Made by a program: the position numbers and the translations under genes. From Rhodococcus tibetensis (GTDB lineage: Bacteria; Actinomycetota; Actinomycetes; Mycobacteriales; Mycobacteriaceae), in contig NZ_JANFQF010000019.1 in the NCBI RefSeq assembly GCF_024438035.1, positions 1 to 64,000 of the forward strand: DNA of 64,000 nt. Direction: 5' to 3'. The notes beneath the pieces are model-generated. The model was given only the letters and a program-made list of their open reading frames with translations. It was not told where the DNA came from and ran no database searches. Shown here one piece after another: positions 35,855 through 48,800 of the stretch. The number at the start of each line of letters is the position of its first letter. Positions within the stretch are counted from its first letter, which is position 1.

Positions 35855-36029
35855 AGCTCGTACTGGGAGGTTGGCTTCTCATCGGACGCCTCACCTCCAC
35901 TTCCTCGACATGCTCACAGACGTGAGCGACGACTGCACTCTACAGACCGCAGGCCAGACTACTACCGACGGGCGAATCAGGGAAGCAGGCCCTGCCCGCC
36001 GGCAAGGTCATTGGCCCACCCACTCGAGG

Positions 36030-36806
36030 TCATTGCGTACGCACTTCGAGCGAGCGGGCCAGGACGGGCCCGATGACGGCCAGGGACTGCGGTGCGATCA
36101 TGTCGTTGTGCTCGCAGTCCACGGGCCGCTCGTCGATCCGGCCGGTCACGAGCGATCGCCACTCGTCGGCCGACCGCGGACCGGTGGCGCTGTCTCCGTC
36201 GCGGGTGGCAGGGAAGATGAGCAGGTCCCCGTCATAGACCCGGGGAACGAACCGGTGCCCGAGCCGCCTGGAGTTCTCGTACCCGGCCGCGATCCGTTCA
36301 AGATGTTCCGCGGTGACGCCGGCTTCGGCCCCGAACGCTTCACCGAGCAGCTCGGCCGCACGCTCGAAGGTGAGCTGATTGTCAGGCAGGTGGGTCTCTA
36401 CTCCGAGTCCCCGGAGCAGTTCCCGAAGATCGAGCTGATCAACGACGGGTTGCTCACCGTTTTCGGGGTAGCTGTCCATGAGGGCCAGGGTAGAAACCTC
36501 GTCTCCCGACGACCGGAGTTCGACGGCCATGGCATGTGCGATCACACCGCCGAGCGACCAGCCCAATAAGTCGTAGGGACCGTCGGGCTGAATCGTTCTG
36601 ATTTCCTCGACGTAGCGCCGCGCAAGTTGTTCGAGCGACTCGGGTAACGGCTCACCACTGATCGCAGGCAGCTGCAATCCGTACACCGGCCGGTCCGGCG
36701 GTAGATATCGGACGAGACCGGCGTAACCCCACGAGAGTCCGATTCCCGGATGCACGCAGAACAACGGGGTTCCCTTGCCTTGCGCGCGCAACGGAATCAC
36801 GACGGC
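36030..36806 (-). other. NRPS terminal thioesterase domain
   Basis: Residues about 8627-8884. Type I thioesterase with [14 protein letters not shown], the nucleophile elbow GWSLGG (Ser8710), Asp in [10 protein letters not shown] and His in CEHNDM. It releases the heptapeptide as a free acid or by lactone formation through a Ser or Thr hydroxyl; the sequence does not decide which. Confidence 0.88.
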
Positions 36807-39800
36807 GAGTGCCTCTTCCACACCGGCGGCGCGGGCCGGATGGTCGAGACGGTGGGCGATCCCCGCCGGGGTGGGGTCGAGGAACATCCACTGCAGCGGA
36901 ACTGTCCGATCCAGTCCGGCCTCCAGGGCACTGACGATCCTGGTGGCGAGGAGGGAATTCCCACCAAGGTCGAAGAAACTGTCTGCGGTGCCTACCCGAT
37001 CCACGCCGAGGACCTCTGCGAACGCATCCACGATCACCCGCTCCGTGTCCGTGGCCGGCGCCCGGAACGCCGCCACTGTGGAACCGAATTCTGGTGCGGG
37101 CAAAGCCTTCCGGTCGAGCTTACCCACCGGGGTCATGGGAATCTCGTCCAGGACGATCACCGCGGCCGGCGCCATGTGTGCGGGCAGGCGCTCGGACGCG
37201 TAAGTGCGCAGTTCCGCAGGCTTCACCTTCTGCCCGTCCTGCGCGCGCACATAGGAGGCGAGCACCGCGTCGCCCGAAGGTCCGGTGTGGCCGATGGTGG
37301 CAGCGAACGCCACCGCCGGATGGCGGGCGAGCACGGCGTCGATCTCGCCGAGCTCGATGCGGAAACCGCGAACCTTGACCTGGAAATCGCTGCGGCCGAT
37401 GTACTCGAGGGTGTGGCTTACGGATTCCCCCGTCGCTCCTCTCGTCGACTTCCGCCAGCGCACCACGTCACCGGTCCGGTACATCCGGCAACCCGGCTCG
37501 CAGAAGGGGCAGGCGACGAAGCGTTCCGAGGTGAGCGCAGACCGGCTGTGGTACCCGCGTGCCATACCTGGACCGACGATGTACAACTCGCCATGCACGC
37601 CGACGGGCACGGGTTGCAGTCGCTCGTCGAGAACCAAGAACGCGAGTCCCACTGCCGGCGCCCCGATGTTCACGGGCTCCCCGGAACGCATCGGGGCGCT
37701 GACACTCGCCTGAACGGTGGTCTCCGTGGGCCCGTATCCACTGTGCAGGCTGCGGCCCGGCGCCCACTGCGCGACCACTTCCGGCGGGCACGCCTCACCC
37801 ACCAGATCGAGGACGCGAAGCGAATCGAGTTCCTTGTTGTCGAGGGCGGCCAGCGCGGTGGGTGTGATGGTGGCATGGGTCACCCGCTCTCGGCGGAACA
37901 GACTCGCCAATTCGCTTCCACCGACGATGGTGGGCGGCACGATCACCACCCGCGCCCCGCCGCTGAACGCCATCGTCAGCTCGAACACCGACGCGTCGAA
38001 ACTCGGGGAGGCCAGATGCGACACCCTGGCCTCGGGCGTGACCTCGAAACATTCGCGGGTTTCCTCCGCGAAATTGGCGATGCCTCGATGAGTGACCACC
38101 ACACCCTTCGGTTTTCCCGTCGACCCCGACGTGTAAATGAGGTACGCCGGATGGGCGAGAGACAACCGGCTCGTCCGGTCCTCGTCGGTGATCGGCGCCG
38201 ACGACTCCCCCGCCACCTGCTCGTCGAAGTCGTCGTCACCCAGCACCAGCCACGGAACCGTGTCGGGCAGAGTGCCCCGGTGACCTCTCACGGTGAGCCC
38301 GACCGAAGCACGACAGTCGGAGAGCATGAAGTCGATGCGCTCGGCCGGGTATGCCGGATCGACGGGCACGAAGGCCGCGCCTGCCTTGGTGACCGACCAG
38401 ATCGAGACCACCGCCTCGATCGAGCGGGGCATTCCGAGCGCCACGAAGGTTTCCGGCCCCACCCCGCGGTCACGGAGGACCCGCGCCAGCCGATTGGACC
38501 ACTCGTCGAGTTCCCGGTAGCGGACGTGCCTGCCCTCACAGGACAGGGCCACCGAGTCGGGGTCGAGTCCGGCGGCGGCGGTGAGTAGGTCGGGCCACAG
38601 CTCCGGGCGTACTTCAGGTGCGCCGCGGGCCGGCACCAATGCTCGCATCTCCACCTCGTCGAGAAGTGGGAGGTCGCCGATCGGGCGGTCGGGGTTCTCG
38701 GTGACAGCATCGAGAATCCGCACGAACCGGTCGGCGAAACTTTGTACGGTGTCGGCATCGAAGAGATCGGTGGCGAAATCGACCGCGCCGTTCATGCCTG
38801 CCGGCGCACCGCTCGCGTCGAACTCCTCGGCCAGGAGGAATTCGAGATCCACCTTGACGACGGCGAGCTCGGGGTCGAGTGCGCGGACCGCCAAGTCCGG
38901 CAGTGTCAGGACCGGTTGCTCATTGTTCTGAAACTCCAAGGAGACCTGGATGATCGGTGCGTGGGCGGTCGAGCGAGTCGGCCCGACGGCTTCCACCACA
39001 CGCTCGAAGGGAACGTCGGCGTGGGTGAAGGCGCCGAGGTCGACGTCACGGCACTGCGCCGACAGCGTGGTGAACGACTTCGCCGCATCGACCTGTGTGC
39101 GCAAAGCGAGCGTGCCCACGAACATCCCGACAAGATCGTCCAAAGCGGGTTCTCCCCGGCCGGCGATCGGAGTTCCGATCACGACGTCGTCGGTGCGGCC
39201 GAGCCGCGCCAACAGGACGGCGAGTGCGGCATGGACGGTCATGAACTCGGTGGAGCGAAGACGTCGCGACAGTTCTTTGATCCGTCGATGAAGGCCGCGC
39301 TCGACGGTGAAGTGGATGCGTGCGCCGCGGAAGGATTGCTGGGGAGGCCGGTCACGATCGGTGGGCAGTTCCAGGAGGTCGGGTATTCCCGCCAGCGCGG
39401 TTCGCCAGTAATCGAGCTGCGTCCCGATCAGGGATTCGGGGTCGTCGGCCGAGCCCAGCAGCTCCCGTTGCCACAGCGTGTAGTCGGCGTACTGAACCGG
39501 CAGCGGTGCCCACTCCGGCGCTCCACCGCGGGCACGGGACCCGTACGCCGTCATCACGTCGCGTACCAGGGGGACCATCGAGAACCCGTCTGCCGAGATG
39601 TGATGCACCACAACGGCGAGCACATGCTCGGTGGCGGTGAGGGAGAACAGTCGCACGCGCAGCGGAACCTGCGCGGTGACATCGAAACCCGTCGACTCGA
39701 GCCGGGCAAGCTGCTCTCGCAGGTGATGCTCGTTTACGACTGAGACAGGAGCCAGCGAGTTCACCCCGCTCTCGGTGGGCAGGATCTGCTGAACGGGCCC

Positions 39801-42800
39801 GGCCCCGCGGATCGGGAACAGCGTTCGCAGCGACTCGTGTCGAGCGACGACGTCCGTGATCGCCGAGTTCAGCGCCGGCACGTCCAGTACACCGCTGAGC
39901 CGCACCACGATCGGGATGTTGTAGGCGGCCGATCTGGTGTCGAGCTGGTTGACAAACCACATGCGCTGCTGCGCGAACGACAGTGGAATGTTCTCGGGTC
40001 GCGTGCGGGGTGCGAGCACCGGGCGTTCGGACTGCCGCGCACCAGCGTGCTCGATCCGTGCGGCCAGCGCGGCCACGGTGGGCGCCTCGAACAGGTCACG
40101 GACCCCACAGTCGGTGCCGAGCAACGCCCGCAACCGGGCCATCGCGCGGGTCGCGCTCAGGGAATTGCCGCCGAGGTCGAAGAACCCGGCATCGGCACCC
40201 ACCCGCCCTAGTCCGAGTACGTCCGCGAAGACGTCGGCTACCGCTTCCTCGATCGGGTCGGCCGGCGGCCGGTATGGACCTGTCGTGGAAAGGAAGTCGG
40301 GCTCCGGCAGTGCCGTGCGGTCCAGCTTGCCGACTGCCGTCAACGGGATTCGATCCAGCAGCACGATCGAGAACGGCACCATGTGCGACGGCAGACGGCG
40401 CTCCAGACTCCTGGTGAGCACGGCACTGACGAGGACGCGACCCGCCGCCGGCACGACGTAGGACACCAGCAGCGTGTCACCGGCGGGACCGCGGTGCGCG
40501 ATCGTGGCCGCGAACCCGACATCCGGCTCCGACATGAGGGTGGCGTCGATTTCGCCGAGTTCGACGCGGAAACCCCGGACCTTGACCTGGAAGTCGCTGC
40601 GGCCGAGGTACTCGATGCTGTGGTCGGCGGTCCACCGCACGACATCCCCAGTGCGGTACATCCTCTCGCCGGGTCGTGTGGGATCGGCAACGAACCGTTC
40701 GGCCGTGAGCGCCGGCCGACGGTGGTAGCCGCGGGCCAGACCTGCCCCAGCGAGATACAGCTCGCCCGGCACTCCGACGGGGACCGGTTGCAGTCGGGAG
40801 TCGAGCACCAGTTCCGTCACGCCGCGGATGGGCCCGCCGATGGTGATCGGACCGCCGGGAACCAGCGGTTCGCTGATGTTGGACATGATCGTCGTCTCGG
40901 TCGGCCCGTACCCGTTGTAGAGCCGACGGCCCGGTGCCCAGCGGGCGATCAGATCGGGTGGGCACGCTTCACCGCCGAACACCACGTCCGCCAGGTGATC
41001 CAACCCGCCTGGGTCGAGTGACGCCAGCGCCGCGGTGGTGATGAACGCGTGGGTGACCTCCCGTTCCGCGAGGAGCCGTGCCAGATCTTCGCCGCCGAAT
41101 ACCGTGGGCGGCGCGATCACCATCGTCGCGCCGGCCCCGAAGGCCTGCAGATACTCGTATACCGATCCGTCGAAGCTGGGCGTCGAGAAGTGCAGGGTGC
41201 GTGATTGTGCTGTCGCGCCGCATCTTTCGAGTTGGTCGAGGGCGAAGTTGTCGAGACCACGATGGGTGACGAGGACACCCTTGGGCAGGCCCGTGGACCC
41301 CGAGGTGTAGACCAGATACGCGGCGGTGTCCAGCGCAATCGGACCGCTTCGATCGACATCGGTCACGGGCGCTGCTGAATATTCGGCGCATTCGGTCGCG
41401 AAGTCGGACTCGTCCAGGACCAGCCACTGCGCGGCGCCGGGGAGGCGGCCACGGTGCTGCGTGGTGGTCACGCCGAGTGCCGCTCCGGAATCGGTGAGCA
41501 TATGCCTGATTCGCTCGTCGGGGTAGCTGGGGTCGATCGGCACGAACGCCGCTCCCGTCTTCGCCACCGCCCACACCGACAGCATGGAGTCGAGGGACCG
41601 CGGTATTCCGATGGCCACGAAGCTCTCCGGTCCGACACCGCGGGCGATGAGTGCACGGGCTAGACGATTCGACCGCTCGTCCAGCTCGCGGTAGCTCACG
41701 TGCTCGTCTTCGAAGGACAGTGCGATCGCGTCCGGATCGAGCGCGGCGGCATCGGCGAAAATCTCGGGCAGAGTGCGGGCCGACCCGCCCGGACGACCGC
41801 GGACCGGCACCAACTCGGCGCGTTCCGCGTCGGTGAGCAGCGACAGCGCGGCCAACGGCTGTTCCGGCCGGGTGCAGGCGTCGAGTACCCGCTGCACACG
41901 CTCGGCGATTTCTTCGACTGCGTCCACCTCGAAGACGTCGGGCAGGTACTCGAACTTCAGGTGCAGACGGGTGTCGACGGACGCCACCAGGCTGAGCGGA
42001 TAGTGCGCGGCATCGCGCGCATCCACCCCCGCGACGCGCATTCCGGCGATATCGGTGTCAGTCGACAGCCCGGTGCGGTCGACCGGGTACGACTCGAACA
42101 CGGTCAACGTGTCGAATCCGACCTCCGGCCCCGTGGCGCGCTGAATCTCGGCCAGGCCTATGTAGTGGTGATCCAACAACGCCGCCTGCTCGGCCTGGAC
42201 ACGATCCAACAGCGCACCCACCGATTCGTCGGGACGCAGCTCGATGCGGACGGGCAGGGTGTTGATGAACAGTCCGATCATCGTCTCGATGCCGGCCAGC
42301 TCGGGAGGCCGCCCGGAGACGGTGGCACCGAACAGGACGTCGTCGCGGGCCGTCAACGTACCGAGCACAATTCCCCAGGACACTTGAACGACAGTGTTGA
42401 TCGTCCATCCTCGGGAACGCGCGACCTCGCGCAGGCGGGTGGTGCTGTCTTCGTCCAGGTCGAACACCCACTCTCGAGGGGTGGTCGACAGCCGCCGTCC
42501 CCGTTCCCCGAAGACATTCCCCGTCGCTCCGCCCGCAAGCAACGTCGGCCCCTCCACCCCCGCCAGAACCCGGGCCCAAACCTCCCGGGAGGGCGCGAGA
42601 TCGCGGTGCTTCATCCACGCCAGATAGTCGCGGTACCCGCGCACGCGTGGCAGCGGTGCCGGGTCGCCGTCGGTGACGTAGAGCGTCAGCAACTCCTTGA
42701 CCAGCAGCGGCATAGACCAGCCGTCGAGAAGGATGTGGTGGTTGGTCGAGACCAGCCGGTATCGGTTCTGCGCGGTCGCGATCAGCATGAAGCGGATCAG

Positions 42801-45800
42801 CGGGGTGCGGCTCAGGTCGAACGGACGGACCCTGTCTTCGGCCAGCAGGCGCTCGGTCTCGGACGCCGCCGCGTCGTCGTCGAGCGCGGTCAGATCGATA
42901 TCACGCCAGAGCGCTTCGACCTGTCGCCGGACGACTTGCACCGTGTTGCCCTCGTCGTCGTGCAGGAAAGCGGTGCGCAGGTTGGCGTGCCTGTTCAGCA
43001 AGGCGGCGACAGCGCGACGGAGACGACGCGGATCTACCTCACCACGAAGGTCGAGACCGACCTGCACGAGGTAGGCGTCGACGGATGCGTCGGCGAGTTC
43101 GGCCTGAAAGAGCATGCCGAACTGCAACGGCGACAACGGCCACACGTCGGTCAGGTCGTGGCAGCGACTTTCGAGGGCCTCGATCACGTCCTGCCCTAGT
43201 TCGACGAGATCGAAATCCGACGGCGTGAATCCGCCGCCGCCCGACTCGACGTGCGCGCCGAGAGCAGCGAGTGCCTGTACCCACAGCTGCGCGAGTTCGT
43301 CGATGTCCTCGCGGGTCAGGACGCCCGGTGGATAACTCCACGTGGAGTTCAGCTGGGGGCCGTCGCCGGCGTCGATTGCCATCGCATTGACGTCGACGAC
43401 CGCCGCGACGGGCACGTCGGCAGCGGCCTTCTCACGCAGAGCGGGTTCCTCGACCGGCATCCACCCCTCGGCGTCCTCCGTAGCGGTCCGGCCCATTCTT
43501 CCGAGATAGTTGAAGCTGACCTGCGGCAGCGACAGCGGTGAAAGCTCCTTGGCAGTCTCGTTGTTCAGGTACCGCAGGAGTCCGAAGCCGATCCCGTGGT
43601 CGGGTACGGCGAGGAGCTGCTCCTTCACAGTTTTCAGCGCGACCCCTGCGGACGGACCTCCGGCGAACGCGTCGTCGAGGTCCACGCCGAAAAGATCCAG
43701 TCGGACGGGGAAGATCGTGGTGAACCATCCGACCGTGCGAGAGAGATCCGCCCCTGGCACCACCTGCTCTTCACGGCCGTGTCCCTCGAGATTCACCAAC
43801 GCGTCTGCGACCTCGATCTCCCGGCGGCGCCGCCATCGGATCAGTGCCATCGTCAGCGCCGTCAGCAATGCATCTCCCACGCCGCCGTGAAAAGCCTGCG
43901 GCACGGTCGTCAGGAGTGTTTCGGTCAACGGCACCGGAATGCGCACCTCGACGTCCTCGGCGATGAGGGCGGTGTCCGATTCGGCCACCGGACGCGACCC
44001 CAGCATCGGGTCGGGCGCGGCCAGCATCCGTTGCCACAATTCGAGTTCCGCTGTGCGATACGGCTCGTGCGCCGCATCGGCGAGCGCGTACGCCCATCGG
44101 CGCATCGACGTCCCCGGTCGCTCCAGCGCCGGTGCCGGTGCCGGACCGGACTGCAGTTGCGCGCACGCCATGGCGAGGTCGGGGATCAGAATCCGCCAGG
44201 ACACGCCGTCCATCGCCAGATGATGGACGGCGATCAACAATCGAGCATCCCCGTGCCGGCTCGTGTCGAGCCACACCACTTGGATCATCACGCCCGACTC
44301 CGGGTCGAGCCGATCGAGCGCTGCGTCGAGTTCCTGCGCAGAGAGGACGGAGAATCCGCCGTACACCGGCACCCGGCGAACCACCGTGGCCGCCCGCACC
44401 GCCCCTTCGGCCTGCACCTCCATCGACCAGCCTTCTTCGGTGCGGGAGGTGCGGTACAGGCGCGACCGCAGGAGGTCGTGGCGGTCCAGCACGGCCTGTA
44501 CGGCCTGAGTCAGGGTGTATTCGTCCAAGGTTGCCGGAACTGTGAACAGTGCGGTCTGCGAGTAGCGGCGGAAATCTCCGCCGCGGCCGAGTAGCCACCG
44601 CGCGATCGGGGTCAACGGAATCTCGCCGACGCCGCCTCCGGGCAACTCGTCGAGAACCACAGTCTCATCACCCTGACCGGCTATCTCGGCCAGAGCCGCA
44701 ACGGTTCTGCGTTCGAACACCTCTCGCGGCGAGATCAGGACGCCGGCCGCCTTGGCGCGGGTGACCAGCTGAATGGACATGATCGAATCCCCGCCGATGG
44801 TGAAGAACGAGTCGTCGACGCCCACCGAGTCGAGGCCCAGGACCTCGGCGAACAGACCTGCGAGAATCCGTTCCGTTTCGGTGACTGGGGCACGGCTCGT
44901 AGTGACTTGTTGTCTGAAGTCCGGTTCGGGCAACGCGTTTCGGTCGAGTTTGCCGTTCGCTGTCACCGGCATCTCGTCGAGAACCACCACTGCGGCCGGC
45001 ACCATGTGCGACGCCAGCCTCTCCGCGGCTGTGTCGATGATTGCGCCCGGGTCGATCGCGACGCCGGTCTCCGGCACGGCGTACCCCACCAACCGATCCC
45101 CGCGTACCGTCACCACCGACTGCGCCACTCCCTCGCACGCGAGGAGAGCCGACTCCACCTCGCCGAGTTCGATCCGGTAGCCCTTCACCTGCACTTGGAG
45201 GTCGTTACGGCCGAGGTACTCCAGCTGTCCGTCTCGATTCCACTTGCCCAGATCACCGGACCGGTACATCCGTAACCCAACTGCGAAGGGGTCGGGAACG
45301 AATCGGGTGGACGTGAGCGCGGGCCGGCCGAGGTACCCGCGCGAGACCTGAGCCCCGGAGACGTACATCTCCCCGATCACGCCCGGCGGCACCGGATGCA
45401 GCCGTTCGTCGAGCACGTACACGCGCAGACCGGGCAGGCCCCGGCCGATCACCGATGCGGGCTCCTTCACCAGGTCTCGGTCGAGCGGCAGATGGCTGAC
45501 ATGCACCGTCGTTTCCGTGATGCCGTACATGTTGACCAGAACCGGCGCGGTGTCGCCGCGGCGTGCGTACCAGCGCGTCAGTTGCCCGAATTCGAGGGCC
45601 TCCCCGCCGAAGATCACGTACCGCAGAGACAGACCGGGACCACCGATGAGACGATCCGCCTCTGCCAACTGGTAGAAAGCAGTGGGGGTCTGGTTCAGGA
45701 CCGTCACACGTTCGTCGCGCAGAAGTGCGAGAAACTTCTCGGGTGAGCGCGCAGTGAAGTAGTCCACCAGCACCAGCCGGCCTCCGTACGCGAGGGCTCC

Positions 45801-48800
45801 CCACATTTCCCACACCGAAAAGTCGAATGCTGCGGAATGAAACATGGTCCACACGTCGGCCTGGCCGAACCCGAACAGGGCTTGCGTGTTTGCCAGCAAC
45901 GTGACCACGTTGCGATGCGAGACGTGCACACCCTTCGGCCGTCCAGTGGATCCCGAGGTGTAGATCACGTACGCCACCGAGTCCGCGCGCAGCGGACTCC
46001 GCCGGTCTTCGTCGGTGATCGGCAGCGGCGAGTACCGTTGCACCGCAGTCAGGGTGTCTGGATCATCGACGACAATGACCGCCGCGTCGACGGTGTGGAT
46101 TGCCGGCGCGTCCGCGGTAGTAGTGAGCACACACCTCGGGCGCGCATCGCTCAGCAGGAAGGTCAGCCGCTCCGTCGGAGAGGTTACGTCGACCGGTAGG
46201 TAACCGGCACCCGATTTCACCACAGCGAGCAGTGCCACCACCAAGTCGACCGACCGCGTCATCCCCACCGCTACTAGTGTTTCCGCGCCCGCCCCCCGCT
46301 CTACCAGCAGTCTCGCAAGCCGGTTTGCCCGATCGTCGAGTTCCCGGTATGTCGTGGACGAGCCGTCGCAGCGCACCGCGACGGCATCGCCTGTGGCGGC
46401 CACCGCACGGTCGAGTACGTCCGCCAACGTCGTCGGTGCGACATCGATTCCCGGTCGGTGCACGGCGTTGAGTACGAACTCGCGCTCGGCCGGGTGCAGG
46501 AGGTCGATGTCTCCCACGGGCACGGTCGGGTCTGCCGACACGGCCTCCACAACGCGAACGAAGCGCTCTGCAAGACGCTCGACCGACGTCCTGTCGAATA
46601 CGTCGGTCGCGTAACGGAAACCGGCGCTGATCCCAGCCGGCAGCCCATTCTCGTCGACTCGCTCAGCCAGGCTCAGCTGCAAGTCGAACTTCGCCACCTC
46701 GAGATCGACGTCGAGTGATTCGACTGTCAATCCCGGTAGCTCCAGGTGCGCCCGGGTGTCGTTCTGGAACTCGAGCAACACTTGGAACAGCGGTGCGTGC
46801 GCGGTGGACCGCTCGGGTGCGAGTACGTCTACCAGCCGTTCGAAGGGAATGTCCGCGTGCTCGAATGCGCCGAGGTCCACCGTGCGGACCGCGGTGAGCA
46901 CGTCGGCGAACGAGGCTTCTGGAGGCACCGGCGTGCGGAGTACCAGCGTGTTGACGAACATCCCCACGACATCGTCGAGTGCTCGGTGGCCGCGTCCCGC
47001 GACCGGCGTTCCCACCACCACGTCGGGTTGGCCCGACAACCTCTCGAGCAATACCGCCAAGGCCGTGTGCATCACCATGAACAGAGTTGAATGAGCATGG
47101 CGTGCAATGCCGAGCAAGGCGTTATGCACGGTAGGTGCGATGTCGAAGGCGACGACGGCACCCTGGAAGGACCTCTGTGCGGGTCGCGGGCGGTCCAGTG
47201 GCAGCGGCATAACCTCCGGGCCGCCCGACAGAGTCCGGATCCAGTAGTCGAGCTGTTCCGATATCACCGACTCGGGCTGGTCCTCGGTGCCGAGGACCTC
47301 GCGCTGCCACAGACTGTAGTCGGCGTACTGCACGGGCAGCGGTGCCCAACCGGGGGCTCGCTGCTGCGTGCGCGCGGTGTAGGCGAGCATCACATCGCGC
47401 GCCAGGGGCGTCATCGAGAAGCCGTCGGCCGCAATGTGGTGAACGGCGAGGGCGAGCACGTGCCGCTCGGGAGCGAGCCTCGATAGCCTCACCCGGATGG
47501 GGAGTTCCTCGGCGACATCGAATCCCGTATTGAAGAAGGCGGCGAGGAAATCTCGGAGGTCCGGGTCGGCAACGGGGACGGAATCAATGTCGGGAGTGGC
47601 GATCCCGGAATCGACGATCACCTGCCGGGGTCCGTCGGGAGAGCCGGGAAACACGGTACGCAGTGATTCGTGCCGTTCGATGACGTCCCCGAGTGCCGCT
47701 CGTAGAGTCCCCGGGTCCATCACTCCCTCCAGCTGCAGGGCGACCGGGATGTTGTAGGCCGGTGAGGAGGTGTCGAACTGGTTGACGAACCACATCCGTT
47801 GCTGCGCGAGAGAAAGGGGAATCCGAGCGGGCCGCGGCCTCGCGGTGAGTACCGGAGCGGCGGAACCCGTCATCACGGTCGACTCGATTCGGCTCGCCAG
47901 CGCCGACACGACGGGCGCGTCGAAGAGGGTGGCGACACCCAGGCTCGTCCCCAGCACGCTATTGATACGCGCCACCGCACGGGTGGCGCTGAGTGAGTCT
48001 CCGCCGAGGGTGAAGAAACTGTCATCGGCTCCGACGCGGTCGACACCGAGGACCTCGGCGAAAGCCGTCGCGACCGCCTCTTCCACGGGGGTGGTCGGCG
48101 CACGAAACGTGGTAGTCCCGAAGTCGGGTTCCGGCAATGCCTTACGATCAAGTTTGCCGTTCGCGGTCACCGGCAACTCCGCCAGCACCACCAACACCGA
48201 CGGCACCATATACCCCGGAAGCCGGGACGCAACAAACCCGAGAACCTCTCCCTCATCGATCCGACCACCCACCGGCACCACATACCCCGCCAGATAATCA
48301 CCCGCCGACCCCCAACGAAGCACCACCACCGCCTGCGCGACACCCTCATGCCGCAACAACGCCGCCTCTACCTCCCCCAACTCCACCCGCTGACCACGCA
48401 ACTTGACCTGAAAATCCGTCCGCCCCAGATACTCCAACTCCCCCGACGGCGACCACCGCACCACATCACCGGTCCGATACAACCGCGAACCCGCCACCCC
48501 GAACGGATTCGCCACGAACCGCTCCGCCGTCAAATCCACCCGACCCTGATACCCCCGCGCCAACTGCACGCCCCCCAAATACAACTCCCCCGCCACCCCG
48601 ACCGGCACCGGACGTAACCGCCCATCGAGCACATACGTCTGCGTGTTCCACACCGGCACCCCGATCGGCACCGTCACACCACCACCATCACCCACCCCCA
48701 CCTCATGAAACGTCACATCCACCGACGCCTCCGTCGGCCCATACAAGTTGTGCAACTCCGCCCCACCGGCCCGGAACCACCGCCCCACCGTGGCCGGCGC

